Part shown: piece after piece, positions 13,241-26,677 of the stretch
Position numbering within the stretch: position 1 is the stretch's first letter
Layout of the letters: each line of letters starts with the position of its first letter
DNA from: Apoderus coryli
Taxonomy: Eukaryota; Arthropoda; Insecta; Coleoptera; Attelabidae
Direction: 5' to 3'
Length of the DNA stretch: 64,000 bases
Assembly (NCBI GenBank): GCA_911728435.2
Contig: OU452210.1
Location: forward strand, 12,896,001-12,960,000
Program-made: the position numbers and the translations under genes
The notes under the pieces: model-generated
Told to the model about the DNA's origin: nothing
The model's database searches: none
What the model saw: the letters and a program-made list of their open reading frames with translations, nothing else

Positions 13241-14283
13241 GCGGGTCGATAATGTTAGTGCGACTAGTAGGTAGTAGTAGTGAGAAAGGTACTAGCTATT
13301 ATGTAACATAAACATTAAGAAAACATGCTGACTACGGTTCTGATTTGAATAAATCTCGGACTTGGCAACAAAAGTAGGAGGTGAATGTAATAAAAAAAAA
13401 GCTTTTAATTTTTCGGTGTGATTTTTGTTAAACCTAATTGCACTCTGATGGGAAGTTAACATGACACAAGTAGTAGTAGTAGTAGTTTTGTAGGTATACA
13501 TCTCTAGGTAGTTCTTTTACTATGCCGCGCCGCCTTATATTGGTACCTGAGAAAAATTATCTGTCAGTCAGTCGGTCCATTGGAAGCGATGATACGTCAT
13601 ATTTTTAGATGGCATTTTAGTCGTTGCATCATCAACTATTGACCACTACATAGAAGTTGAATAATTGGAAATAAGAAATTTTGTACAGTCACAACTGATA
13701 GATACGAGTATAATGAGATGTTTAAATGGACATTGTTTGCGTGGTATTTCACATTTGTCGCTTTAAACGCTTACGATTGGATATTATTATATACAGGCAT
13801 TTTAATTTGTTATATTTTGACAAGCGTACTATGCTGTTTCAGAACCTCTATACTATATTATTATTATTATTATTCTTTTCTTCTGTTTGATGGCGCTTTT
13901 GTTTTATACCTGTACTATAGAGTCAACCTGCGATTTCTATGTAGTGTATGGCTTTACTTGTTTTACGGTTGAACAAAAGAAAACAAAACAAAATGCCAAT
14001 AATCTAAATTAAAAACTAACATTACACTTAGAAAGACAGACACATATTAAATAGGAATTCAATCTCCATTTGAATATTTCACCATTCAAGGATTACAATT
14101 TGTGCTCTAATATGATTGCGACTTCTAGTCACTGCCTACCGAAAGAGAATTTAATATTCATAAATGAGCATCTGTCTAGAATTCTAGAAGAACGAACTCA
14201 CAGAGAGTTTGTTTAAACTCTATATATGCTGGGATCATGAGCGTCTATCGTTCAGATTAACATCCAAAAGTCTAACAGAATTC
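13241..14283. other. Spacer with short simple repeats
   Basis: No gene. It contains the (agt)6 run at 13469-13486 and a (tat)n run near 13857-13876. The plus frame 13718-13972 looks membrane-like only because (tat)n codes for Tyr and the rest is AT-rich. Confidence 0.5.
13469..13486. repeat. (agt)6 microsatellite
   Basis: Six perfect agt units. A shorter gtagtagtag run lies at about 13272. Confidence 0.85.
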
Positions 14284-14935
14284 CAGCAGGCAACCTGAGA
14301 ATTCGCTGGTGAACCAGTCCTGAGATATTCAAAACGGCATTGCAATTTTATGATAATTTGCTGTATACGGTATACAACGAATTACGTCAAATGCGGGATC
14401 AACTTAAATTCTTATACGATCTAAAAATAAACAGACCTTATTGTCTAGAAAATGAATATACGCGTTTTCGAAATTCTTACTGAAGAAAAATCAAAGAAAA
14501 TAAAAAAAAGATGTCCAAGGGTGCTTGGGATATAATAAATAACAAAAGGAAAAAGAGTAAAAATCAGGCTAGGGCCCTGACTTTGTCATCGGATAAATTT
14601 AATGTATATTTTTCAGATATAGCATCTTCATTAACCGATCAAATAAATTCACCACTGGACCCTGTCCTCCTCATGGAACCCCCTGATAAATCTCTATCTT
14701 TTAATTTTAGACAGATTTCCTTGATCGAGATGAGAGAAGTTTTGGGTCCACTAAAACCGAATCCTAGTCGGGATATAAGGAGATTATTTTGTCTCCTCTA
14801 ACTAGGCTTATCAATGAATGTATTTCGTGCAGTGTATTTCTGGATTGTTTGAAAATCTCCAGGGTAGTGCCGGTCTTTAAAAAGGGTGACATGGAGGACC
14901 GCATAAGCCCTGTGATAGTATTTTAAGACAAAACT
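14284..14935 (+). pseudogene. LINE linker and reverse-transcriptase entry
   Basis: Plus strand. From 14305: W, stop, TSPEIFKTALQFYDNLLY, VYNELRQMRDQLKFLYDLK, NEYTRFRNSY, stop, RKIKENKKK, then KGAWDIINNKRKKSKNQ, KFNVYFSDIASSLTDQI, FNFRQISLIEMREVLGPLK, and after a frameshift at DI: KEIILSPLTRLINECISC and CLKISRVVPVFKKGDMEDR. This order (linker, W-x-IIN block, N-x-YFSDIA block, then PLT-LIN and VPVFKKGD) is the segment between endonuclease and RT motif 1 of a LINE. It stops just after KKGD, so the palm is lost. Two in-frame stops and one frameshift; truncated at both ends. It represents another family again, distinct from the SEC-RLS type at 12 and 29 kb. Confidence 0.75.
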
Positions 14936-16135
14936 GGTCCTTAATACACAGCATTAATAAAAATTTGGAAAACTTTTCGTTAGCAAACTGTATTTCAATA
15001 TCAGAATAAAGAAAGAAAAATTACAATTTAGGTTTTTTTCATGACTGTTTCATGATGTCCCCAATTCGCTCACAAATTTTGGCCACCTAATTTAGAATCA
15101 CCTTGTAGAACCAACACCCTAAGAAAAATTGGAAAAAAATTACTAATAATAATAATCATTTTAAACAAATTTACTGTTAGTACTAAACTTGTTTTATAAC
15201 AGTATAATCAAATTACATTTACTAAAACTGTTAAGTTTAACACATTGTCTGGATAATACACGAAGAATATATCAAATCATTTCCAGAGATAAAAGTGAAA
15301 ATCATTTTACAAATGAAACTCAACGTGCCACTTTTATTGTATTTTCATATACAAATGCGATTGAAACACATGGATTAAGCTCTTAAATTCTCTGAAAAAA
15401 TTCACCCCTGTTTTTTTTTTCAATTTCGTACACGATTATACGTATTTTATAACGAAATAAGCTGATTTGTAATGTACTTGCAGTTGAAAATAAATTATCT
15501 AAAGCTAAAATACAATATCAATAATATTAATATTATTCATTTATTTACCGAGGAACGTTCTTTATTAAAGTTCGAAAATTTTGAAGATGCTTCAATGTAA
15601 AAGCGAAACGTTGGCAAATTTACAAAAAAAAGTTTATAGTCCTATAACAGATATCTGCAAATTATACAAAGAGGTCATAAATACTTCACCAAAATATTAT
15701 TAATAAATATTTATTGTTATTAGATCCTTGATACAGGTACCTTAGGCTATACCAAGCCATCGAAGCAAATTAATAGTGACTTCGCATTAAATCGAACACT
15801 TTAGAATACTTATAAATTATTAAAAATCAAATATAGTACCTAATAGTAGCTAATATTCAAAACTCGTTTGATGGAAAAAAAAATAATAGTAAACCGAAAC
15901 AACGCACTTTTCAATTCACAGTTGTTTATTTCTCTAAATGATTCTGTCATTCAGTTTGCATTATTATAGTAGTTGTAACAAAGGCAATTTTGATAAATTA
16001 ATTAAACCGCATGGCTTGTTTCATATAACTACAAGGGTAATCGAAAAAGTTTTGCAAACAGAAATTAAAATAAAATAATTTATTTAGGATAAAAAAAGTA
16101 TACACTAAAACAGCCCTTTATTTTTGGATTTGCAA
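14936..16135. other. AT-rich DNA, no gene seen
   Basis: Nothing coding supported. One CTGANGA-type motif lies at 15582-15609. Confidence 0.5.
15582..15609 (+). other. CTGANGA-like / stem-loop / GAAAC motif
   Basis: TTGAAGA, T, then stem GCTT with AAGC around a loop of about 8, then GAAACGTTG. The first base of the CTGA box is T here. Otherwise it has the same layout as the motifs at 388, 5206, 48386 and 49270. Confidence 0.3.
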
Positions 16136-16139
16136 ACCC

Positions 16140-16395
16140 GAAATATGCAACAATTTGCTGTGAGGACTAGGATGAGCGAAAAAAAATTTCAAGGAGAACG
16201 AAGCCGAGAAATAAAACGACGTGAAGAAGAACGAAGACAAGAAAGAGATTGACGTGAATCTGAAAAACAAGAAGAACACGACAAAAACAAATAGAAAAAC
16301 GCGAAGCTGAGAAAGAGGAAGGTTGTAAATGTAGAGAAGAAGAAAACAGAGATCACGAAGCAGACAAAGAAGAACTATTACAAAAACTGCACACA
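16140..16395 (+). pseudogene. Charged coiled-coil-like coding remnant
   Basis: The plus strand reads a run rich in Glu, Arg and Lys (EKKFQGERSREIKRREEERR, then QERD, stop, RESEKQEEHDKNK, stop), with two in-frame stops. The opposite strand gives a Phe/Ser-rich frame that is an artefact. Charged stretches like this occur in gag-like ORFs and in many host proteins. No family can be named. It lies 240 bp upstream of another degenerate frame on the same strand, and the two may be one decayed unit. Confidence 0.3.
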
Positions 16396-16629
16396 ATCCT
16401 GATTATTATTATTAATTTTACTTATTCTAAAATTTCAATTAAATCGGATTTTACGAAGAATTCATTTTTTTCTTTAGAACGTTCGATTTGTTCACATTTT
16501 CATTCTTCGACTGATTTTCTAGGGGTTGGGACTGTTGTTGACAAATATTTAGGCAAATTCAACAACCCCAACCACACGATAGTTGCCATTCGTATATTTG
16601 TAATTTATTGAACAACATACACCTTGCAG

Positions 16630-17200
16630 AGCCTGAATCTGCACAAGGATTGAGGAGGGAAGATTTTCAAAAAGCTAAGGAAATTATTGAATACAAGTGC
16701 CTTATTTTTGATTTGGAAAAAACGCTTCCGAGAATTCCAACTAATATTGTATTCTGTAAGAATGTAGAAAGAAAAATCCACTGCTAGTTACCGAGGTGAA
16801 TTCGAAAGACTTTTTGGTATATACTAAATATAGAAAAAAGCATAATCAATAGAGACATTTCAGTTGATGGCGATTAAAATAATTGGGTCAATGTAAGGTC
16901 TATGAAAATAGAGAAAAATATACCTTATTTGTTATATTTTCAACAAAACACTTTTGAAGGTCCCATTTAAGAGGTGCATAAATAATTAAATTAAAAATCA
17001 GAGTGATGTATATCTAGATTTGGTTGCCTTGTAGCCTCAGGGAAAATCAATAGCAGAGCCCAAACTTGCTAATTTGCGTGAAATGTATAATCTTATACCA
17101 TCTGATTGCTTAAACTTTTACCAGAAACTTAAAGGAAATGCCAATATTGAAGAATATGGAATATCAAAATGGCCTAGGTATAATTATTTCAGATAGCCCT
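16630..17200 (+). pseudogene. Degenerate transposon-associated ORF
   Basis: Plus strand. From about 16640: QGLRREDFQKAKEIIEYKC, then LIFDLEKTLPRIPTNIVFCK. Blocks of the form FDL-K-LP-P-T followed by FYKRQL occur in a repetitive insect ORF family that I recognise but cannot name. After about 260 bp without an open frame, the C-terminal type block follows: KSIAEPKLANLREMYNLIP, then SDCLNFYQKLKGN (17045-17145). The frames in between are broken. The FDL-K-LP match and the lysine-plus-LIP ending are the only evidence, so both name and function are left open. Confidence 0.4.
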
Positions 17201-18829
17201 CGTAAAGAAAATTTTTGTGACATCAGTTTAACAGCTATTAGGAAATTAGCCGTTTGTTTTAATGGGTTCACATATAACATGTGTCGCAACTTCTATTTTT
17301 TGTTGGTGTGTTTTATTTTTTATATGTTGTCAATTTAATACAAAATGATTATTTTAATAACTTTATACTCTGCTGGAACATAAACGTCCAGGTAGAAAGT
17401 TTTAGGTATAATAAACGCCATGTGTTCAGGATGTAGGAAATATAGTCGTACCTATATATTGAAAGTAATATTTTATTCCCTTTTTCTCAGTTCTAAGGGA
17501 ACTAAATTAATTTAGTTAAATATTAATAAGTGACAAACGCAATCTTGATAGTGTCGTTACGTTACTAAGCTGTATAACGACTACATTATTAATTACATAC
17601 TTTAATCTTAATTTAAAATCTGTGATTTAGGCACGCAAAACATATTATTTATATAATGCTTAATTCTTGAATGTACCTTCCCCCCGGAATATGTATTTTA
17701 ATTATCGTTGTTGATCTCTAAAATTCATTGTCTGCACCACAAATCAATGTCGTTATAATACCAACAACCATAATTGAAAATATTAATAAATGTTTGCCCA
17801 TATAATATTATCTTGTATTGATTTTCCAATTATTTATTTAAGAAATTTAATTAATTTTTCCTTATTTTACTTTAGTTAGCTACATACAAGTGATACAATA
17901 ATTAAAATTAGTAGGACTAGACTAGCAAAAAATATGAATTGAATTACTGAAATCTGATAATAATTTATTTGTACCTGAAACACTTTTGTGCGTCTGGAAC
18001 GCCTAGACCCGCATGAAAGAGTAATAAAGAGATCTGATCTTCTACGACAACTTCGACTAGCGCGCTGAGTTTTATTTATATAACAAGCAGCAATCCTCGA
18101 GACAATAGTTTAACCTTAAAAAGAAATTGAGATCGAATGGAATATATCGATATATTTCTTCATCTCTAATAATGAAAGAAAGAATATATCGATACATTTC
18201 TTGCATCTCTATTAGTGACAGAACGTTGACGTTTCTAGCATCTGCGTCAAATTAAATGTATCCGTTCGAGTAACAATGTGTGAAGACGGGCTACAATTTC
18301 AATAATAATAAAAACAGTTCCATGACCCTGTTTTGAACTTGCAACGATTACGGCAGAGTAAACGTTTACACAATTAGATAAAAGGTAGGTATGCCATGGT
18401 TGGTTTTTAAAATGGTCTTTAAATGCAAATGCGCGGAACGTAGATGGTGAGGACGGTAAAAAATCAATATTCGAATGCCAAATCTGTCAACATGTGTCAA
18501 ATTGTGTCATTTAAAAACAATTCTACCAGATTTAGTTCTTGTGAATAGTTTACTTAATGGATAGTGATTGTTTTCTTTTAATATTGAACTGTTATTGATC
18601 GCATTTATTTTTGTAGTATTTAATGTTAATAGTTAGACTGTCGTGTTTATTTGTTTGAGGAATTGAAAGTATAGGTACTTGGACAGAGAGTGTTAATTTT
18701 TGATTATTTTTGACATTCCGAAATATTTAATCAATTTTTTTTATTGTTTGCATTTATTGTTTTTTGTTTTGTAACGTAGTTAATTGGTTGTTTTTTTCTC
18801 TTGACTTGATATGTTTTTGTTTCAATTAA
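17201..18829. other. AT-rich DNA, no gene seen
   Basis: No supported coding region. At 18148-18205 a short stretch, atatatcgatayatttcttg followed by catctcta, appears twice in tandem (about 30 bp apart). Confidence 0.5.
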
Positions 18830-18905
18830 TTCGAAATTGTATTTTTGATTTTCCTGTAAGTGGGTTTGACCTGTTGGGAATAAATGCTTATTATTATTAT
18901 TATTA
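18830..18905 (+). mobile_element. Non-LTR-like 3' end with (tta)n tail
   Basis: The sequence gacctgttgggaataaatgc runs directly into six tta units (18887-18905). This ending, G-rich word then aataaatg then a trinucleotide run, is usual for the 3' end of some insect LINEs. No coding sequence is visible in the 300 bp upstream, so only the 3' UTR end would be present. The start is not defined. Confidence 0.35.
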
Positions 18906-21900
18906 AAATAAAAATACGCATAAATTATGAGTTTTTTGTAGATATAATAATGTTTTAATATGTTTTATATTATTGTGGTAGTGAGTAAATTAAATTCGTT
19001 GGAAAATCAAATATCTAATCATGTTCCATGTGTAAATATATTGCGTAATGTGTGGATTTATTGAGGAAAAGGTGCTGGAATATGTTTATGGTGGAAATAA
19101 AGTGTGGTATCCGCGAATTTCTCATCTTTTCTTGATTGTTGCCGGATTTTGAATGAATTGAATGGATTGAAATATAAATAATATGCAACTGAATTATTTT
19201 AGCAACTTGGGGAGATGAAGTTTGTGTTTAATTAAACATCTGCGCGTGTGTCGGGTGTAAATAGATAGATAATTAAACCTAAAGACCTAAACCTAAATAT
19301 CGTTAGTTAATTGGCAAGTTTTAAGTCTTTTAATTAAAAAAAAAATCGTTACTCCCCTTGTGATGTATAAATTAACTTAATTCACATAATTTTAATGACA
19401 CTGGTAAAATCAACTTCCTCTTTTTACAATTTCACATTGGTATATTAGTACATAACTTTTTTAAAATGCACATGAATTTGTTACCTAATTAAACATTCAT
19501 TTCTTGAGTAGTTGACTAATCTCCATATTCCTTATTATCTGATTCGCTTTGTGACCACCTTAACGACACTAACGCATATCTCTGGGAAATCTTTGAATTA
19601 AATTAAAGCAAAAATACAAGGTCTCCGATACCTAAGTATGTATACCGTCGGTTTGAGTATGGCATATACTATGAGACAAAATAACCAGCAGAAAAAAAAT
19701 CAGTCAAATTTCAAACTACGTAATATGTATGTGACTAGACTATCAAAATGTCTGCACAATCTTTAACAATCTTAAATTTAACTTTTCATCATTAGGTATT
19801 TTTTAATTTTTTTTTGTGGTTTAAAATTTTTTTCTTTCTCGAGGTAACATTAATATATTTCTCGTCTCTTATTGTCCTACGACACATTCTTAATTTGCAC
19901 ACCCTGGGGTAAGCTAGATTTTTGTAAAAAAATCCATAATTGAACCAATGATGATGATGTATTTGTTTGACTGATGATCCCTAGAGGGATTTATTTCATG
20001 GAGATTAGACTTTTATTTCCAACAAACAATAACATCATAGTCCACTTAAATACTTACTACTTCTTCAAATTAAAAAATAATTCGTTTTCAAATCCAAAAC
20101 AACATCTGATATTTATCAAATTATCTCCGAAACCAATAAATTTATCGAATTTTATGAAGAGTAGTAAAATGTTTGTAAATAAATTTTTGTTCTAAAAATA
20201 AGGTAGTCTTGAGGTCATTGCCGTACGCATAAAAATTGGGGGGTCAAAGACTACGAAACCCGCCGTCATTTAAATGAAGTAACACGTTTTTTAACTTTTT
20301 CTACATTGAAAACATGCGGCTAAAATTGTAATAGTAATGCAGAAGTTTCATATAAATGCGACGATTAGAACGCGGGGTGATTGAGAAAAATGTTGTGACA
20401 TGGAACCGGAAAATAAAAAAAGGCATAAGAAAAATGCAGTTGCATTTTGCTGTGGTTAATGTATTGACATATTTTTTTGGGACACCCTGTATATATCGAG
20501 GTGAAAAGACATTTTTCTGGAATTACAATAATACTAAAATGCAATCTAAATTTTTTTTTGTGCCATTGTATACTAGGTAAGTATAAACGCATTTTTATTA
20601 ACACTTTTATCAAAAAAAAAAAAAAATTTTACAGTATATAAACCTAGATGATCAAAGCGAGATTTATGTCCAGTACAAATAACGGAAACAACTTTTAATT
20701 ATTATTGAGAGTACTGAACAGGACAATCATAAACCAGAACTAATATATTCCTTTTAGCAAAAGTCAGTGTATTCAGTAACAGGTGTAAAAAACTAACAGA
20801 TTGTAAAATAAGTCGGATTTAATTGTAAGATAGTACCTAATAATGAATTTTTATCAAAAAATATAAATAAAATACTCATTTTATTTTTCGATGTGAGACC
20901 AACTTATCCACAAGCAAGATTTTCTAAAATATACGTTATAGGAATGCCCGACAAATTGTATTCCTTAATTTCACAGATTGCTGGCTGGACGAAATATCTA
21001 CCACACACTTTTGCTGTCTGGCTATTACTGGTGCGTTATCCCCATATCCTCATCAGCTATGGAAATACGTCTGGATATAACTCCTCTAAAGTCTGTCATA
21101 GTTTTGTGTTCATACTATTTTTATTTATACGTATTTATTTCTATTTATACGACTGGTTTTACCTATACATTGAATTTGTTCGACCTCTGCATGGTATAGG
21201 ATATACATTACTATCTACATGTAGATGATACGTGTTTACATGTGTCTACTGTTATGTATCCTATTGTGCTTAAATGCAGGCTGATATTTGTAGATGGCCA
21301 ACGACTATGGTACTCTGACGAGCTCATAACAAGAGCGAAACGAATTCGTCAGTATCTGTCGACCCATGCCTCGGTCTTGTTCCTATTGAATTAGACTGGG
21401 GCCCTGCTAAATTAAACAAAATTCATTGTGTATGTAAAACCAGCATTTTAGTCCGCTTTGCCATTAAGTTATTTTTCGTCTGTCATAGGGTGTACAAGAA
21501 TACGAAATATTGTGTTAACTTTTATTTCGATTATTTTGTTTTTTAAATGATTATATTTAATTTTTTATGTGTATATTTTGTAAAAATGGTGTATACAATA
21601 GAAAAAGCGCCTGTTAATTAAAGAAAATTACACGTGAAAAGAACCTCAACACCACCAACCGAGCAGGTATTTGTTCGAAAACACCATTTAAAACTCAGAT
21701 GGCGATTATTAACTTTAATACAACAACCCTTATTTAAGATAAATGACTTTTTTGTTGTAAACCCATGTAAGAGACCATTTAAATAAAACTTATTACAAAG
21801 TGTTTTTTTTTTTGCCTTGTTATCTTTGTTCATCAGTTTTTCACACCCAACGTTTGATGGATGAACTGGGTGCCTATCTGATTCATATTGGTCACGACAT

Positions 21901-22977
21901 AACCGAGCTGCAACTACGGTTGCAGTTACATGCTAGGTATAGATATATGTTGTGTATGTCCAAAACGTATTATTTTCTGATAAAAGTGGAAAAACTCTGG
22001 GTAAATCATGGTTCTGAAATGACAACGCCTCCTTTGGAATTGGGTAGAGGTTTGATAACATCTTGTTTAAAGTGTCTTTGTATTACAGTACCTATGCGTA
22101 TTATTTTCATCGATAACCTTATTATTTTTGTTGCTTGATGTACGAGGGACCAAGAATCTTATTTTCTATAAAGTTCCGATCGATAGAAATACAATTAGTC
22201 TATCGAACAGTTCTTGATCCCGTACTGTTCGACTGCAGAGTTGTCTTGAAATCGTTGCCCTGCTTTCAAATGCTACATGGGACTTTTCAAGATTATTTAA
22301 TTGAGCATTTTAATTTTTTAATACATTTATATTGTGACAAGCATTCCTGTGATTGATCCTATCTAGAAGTGAAAAATAGCTTACTGCGATTGAGACATTA
22401 TTTCTAGAAACGTATTATGTAAATTTATATTAAAACTTAACATAGCTGTGTAATTTATAATACAATGAAATTACTCTCCAAAGTATATCCACCGTATTTT
22501 GCATTTCATTTACCAGTTTCAGCGTATATACGTACTGAAAATAATAATTTTAAACAGAAACCTCAAAAGTGTAACATTAACTCCATCAAGAAAGTTGTCG
22601 ATACCTGGAGCACATTTCAGCCCTTTTCCTTGTTGTTATGGTTTCCTCATATTTTTGTTCCATGCCTCTCTTTTTTATTATGTTACTTTGTACACGTATA
22701 TAAGACGGAAGTGTTTTCAAAAAATACAGTCTATAAAACATTTAAATATTATAATTTAATATATTTATCACCTAAAGCCAGGCATGCTAAACTGAAAAAG
22801 GGATGATTATTATATTTATATATACATACTGTTAAGACAGATCATAAACGGAGGTTACAGACAATTTAAATAATACAATAATAAAGAAATGGACTACAGA
22901 TGATATACTCGAGAATATTTTCTTCAATAATATTTAGGGGTTGGGTTAAAACCTTCAAGCCTTTAGAGGCTTGAGAG
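18906..22977. other. Long AT-rich stretch, dispersed-repeat end at 20.48 kb
   Basis: No gene recognised in 4 kb. At 20482-20494 acaccctgtatat follows a run of T and G, in the form seen at many repeat ends in this window. Frames at 20893-21228, 21800-22138 and 22465-22806 are under 114 codons, hydrophobic and unrecognised. Confidence 0.45.
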
Positions 22978-23040
22978 GGAACGCGTGTTGGTTCGTATTC
23001 TTGGCAGATATTTGATAAATAGAGTTAATCACTTTTTTGG
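22978..23040 (+). repeat. Direct repeat R1, first copy
   Basis: About 63 bp starting ggaacgcgt and containing attcttggcagatattt. It is repeated in the same orientation at 23794-23858 with a few substitutions. Just upstream (22956-22975) is a small hairpin, tcaagcc with ggcttga. Confidence 0.6.
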
Positions 23041-23793
23041 ATTTTATCTATGAGTTCGCGCTCGTAAAATTACTACAGGAATAAACATTCCTTAAGTCGC
23101 CTCAATCACCAATTTTTTCTATGAAATCATTACAAAACTATTCCCGTACCGTTTTTCAAGCCCTCATAATATACCATAATATAGACAAAATAATGCTCAT
23201 ACATTATTTCTTTTATATAAAATAAAACTCTAAAAACTACTCAGTTATTTACATTATGAGTTTTTTCTATTTTCTTATCTGTAGTATTTTAAAATATTAT
23301 TCTAAAACTACAATGGAATTAGGTATATATGTACTTGTTTATATTTTTTTGTGCACAGCGAGACAGGTATCGATTTTTAGGCTAAAGAAATAAGTACGTT
23401 TTACACTTATTGTTTGTGATTAAAATAAAATTTTATACTGTTCAGTACACATCTTTCCGCGAATACAAATACGCGTTATAGACTCTAGAAGATATTTTTG
23501 GTATTTTACCACAAAAAATGTCTTAGATTGTGATATATTAAGTGGATTAAGTTATTAAAATTAAATTTTCAATCATCGCCGTTGCCGTCGCGTAATAGTG
23601 ATGTGTCTACTAAAAAAAGTTTGTAAACTCAGTGAATTGGGAACAATTTGGTGCCTGGTTAAACAAAGAAAGGAGTATCAGGGTAAGTGATTTTAATTTT
23701 TTAGTTTTTAAGATCTAAATGTCCAATAGTTCTAATTATTTTCCACAAAATTATTCATAGAAATAACTTTATGAACGTTCCATTTCAGGATAT

Positions 23794-23858
23794 GGAACGC
23801 GTCTTGGTTCTTATTCTTGGCAGATATTTTCGAAATAGAATTAATGATTTTTTTTTCC
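23794..23858 (+). repeat. Direct repeat R1, second copy
   Basis: Same orientation as 22978-23040 and 816 bp downstream of it. The shared core is attcttggcagatattt followed by aatagarttaat. The 816-bp period could mean an element with short direct ends, or two insertions of one short repeat. Confidence 0.6.
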
Positions 23859-24883
23859 TGTGATTAATAATTAGACTATTTTGAATAAAATTAGATACGG
23901 ATGGAGGCAAAATTATCCAAATGTATATTTTTTAAACTTCAATATAAATATCATCATTAGTTAGAGATACTTATATATTTTATTTTATGTGTGACCAGTT
24001 TTGTTATTTATTAAAATTATAAGTTTTTATATTTATATCTACCCTTGTAAAATTACCAAAGCATACCTATAATTTGAGTATAATAAAAATGAATACACAC
24101 ATACTCCATCTTAGAGAAATTTGCACGACAGTCAATATAAGAAGTGCTCCACCTACTAAATATACCCTTTCTATTGGTGCTCTTATTCAATAGTTTTGAG
24201 CACTCTACATATTCAAATAAAGGGTATCCTCGATAATATATCCACAACCCTAAATCATGAGAAAACGTCATATGACAGATGTTGTACCCCACTTGACATA
24301 TAGTAAATTTTGCTGCTGCCATCGTCCTGCCTTGTCCAAACAATATTGAGGACCATAAGCTCTTGAGACCCCATTTTATTATAATATTATTATAGAAGTA
24401 ATCAACTCCGGTTCATTTCAATATTTGACAGTTAAATAACCAATCTCTATCATACTGAGTACAATAGATATTAATATACAGTAGGATTTAGGTACTTATT
24501 TATTTAATAATTATGCTGGTAATGCTCGTACATTTTATACTCATTCATAGATAATCATTTTAATAGAAAAATGGCCGACAACAATTTAGCTTCTAGTCTA
24601 GTTTAAAAAAAAAAGTTTCATTATATACACGAAACAACAACAATAATAATATTTACAAGTTTAAAGTTTTGTACCATTAATTACCCTTGCAAATGAATAT
24701 ATGCAGAGTGCACCACCTTTGAGTGTACTTTGGAGAGGAACTTCACACATGAGGGTGATGCTTTATTAGAGGTACCTATCACTTGTGTCTTTTATAACGT
24801 CTAGAGCTGAATTTTAATTCAATAAACATCTGACCAACTTAATAAGAAAACCTCTAGCCAAAAAAAGACTTACTTTGATACTC

Positions 24884-26677
24884 AGTCTATCTATTTGATC
24901 CAAATGAACCCTCACTTATCAAAAATAAGGCAGCTCTTACCCTCAAGCAAGTATTACTTCAAAAAATCGCGGAGATTAGATCTACTTGTGTCCGAGAGCT
25001 GCTCTGGAGTTTAGGGTCTAGTTTAGTAAGAAATTTGCAAAATTATAATACCTGAGACGTTTAGTTTTGATAAATTCGATACGATCACACACTAATGATC
25101 TTGAAGATGTTTACCAATCATGGTGAAGAAGAAGACACATTCAGGGTTCATTAAAAATGGAATTATTTAAAACAAGTGTTGCTCGGTATAATTACAGACT
25201 ATTGACCCCGAAGAAATGAATTCTAGGAATATACATAGTACTAAGGACACCCTGTATATTCATTTCTATCGCGAATAATGATGAGCTCCTCAGTTCACTC
25301 ACTTCACTTTATCTGAAGTTGCTTTTGCAAACAACATAAATTTCATATTTTAATAGCAAACTGGGCGTCCCAAAAAAGTCGTTAGGTCAGTTTATCAAAG
25401 TTTCTTTGTGTTTTTTGTCATCTATTGTGTTTTTAAAAGCATCGCAAAATTTTTATTTTATCCACGTGTATTTCAAATTGGAAAATATGCGTTACAGCCC
25501 GTGTATACATAAATTGTTGGAAAGGGTTGAAAATTGTTTACGTGTGATTTTTTTGATACGTGAAATGACAAAGTAAGGGTGTTTTACATGAGGGTAGGCT
25601 TAATATTGTGCCATTATCAGATAATAAACATTTAGCACGGTTACTCGGTAATGTACATAAATGGTAGCCATGATGGTAGATTTGATAAGTTGCAAACTGG
25701 CCATTATATGTGGGGATTATGATCCTCCGACCGAAATAATTAGTCTGCGAACTGCGAATAAGTTCATATTAACCCTTACAGTCAAGGGGTTTTACGTTTA
25801 TACCCCCAACCGAACGAAGTTATGTCAATAAATGTACGGATATTCCGAGTTAAGGCAGATTGTGGGCCCTTAACATCCCCTCGTTTGCATTACTTCTACC
25901 AAATATGTCAAACTATGATGAGTTTACATCAATATTGTTTTATAAATATTGACTGTAGTCTGCTAATTAGAAATCATACAGAAGGGTAAGGGATGTAGAT
26001 TTTGAGATTCTACAAAATAAAATAGCAGAATCATTTATTGCTTTCTCATTCTTAGGGGTGTGTAAGTTTTCTATAAAATTCCCAAATCTGTAAAGAAATC
26101 ACTCTGGTCATGACTTTCGGTTACCTTTTCATAAAATTCGATGGCAAACTAGTAGTAACCTGATTCGATCGAATTCGTTTGCAAAATAGTGACTAAAACT
26201 TTCATGATTGAAAGGCACTATCGCTTCACACTTGATTTTATTGATCATTATCTAGAAAAAAAGATAGATATCCACCAATACTGGTTCTAATTGAATCATT
26301 TATTTTACAACAAGATTGGGGAACAAAAATACTAATAAAGATAAAGGGAAATGAACAAGCATTCAACAATATAAGTCCGATAGAGGTTAGGAATAGGACA
26401 AATTGCAAGAAAATCTATAAAGCCAAATATCTTTCCCTCTCTAAAGATGAAACTAGCCTTAGAATTATTTTTCTTTATTTGAAGTAACTGAATAATAAAT
26501 TTGCAAATGCTAACATTTCAAAATCAGATCAAAACAACAAGACAACAACAACAAGAACTATAATACGATGAGAATGATGATGTTTCTTTATTGGTTTGTG
26601 AATAAGTCAATGCAAATCTAATACTGTGTCAACGAAATCAATTAATACAATCAATACCAGTCGAATCCTGGTGTGTT
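24884..26677 (+). repeat. Tandem duplication, copy 1 (1794 bp)
   Basis: Copy 1 of a head-to-tail duplication. Every stretch compared with copy 2 at a constant offset of 1794 is identical until 26490. Then four single-base differences appear (26490, 26512, 26604, 26618), followed by a 41-bp segment present only in copy 2 (28451-28491). The junction between copies lies at an agt shared by both unit ends. The unit holds no recognisable gene; it contains one acaccctgtatat repeat end (25247) and, in inverse sense, ggcgtcccaaaaaagtc (25370). Such identity means a very recent event or an assembly duplication. Confidence 0.9.

Noticed and set aside
13718..13972. Hydrophobic, Tyr-rich plus frame that looks like a membrane protein
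   Set aside because: The Tyr run is a (tat)n repeat and the rest is AT-driven Phe/Leu/Tyr; no family match.
16118..16396. Phe/Ser-rich minus-strand frame
   Set aside because: It is the antisense of a purine-rich, charged plus-strand stretch; the residue pattern is a direct by-product.
20356..20613. Overlapping frames on both strands
   Set aside because: They coincide with a dispersed-repeat end and have no protein-like features.
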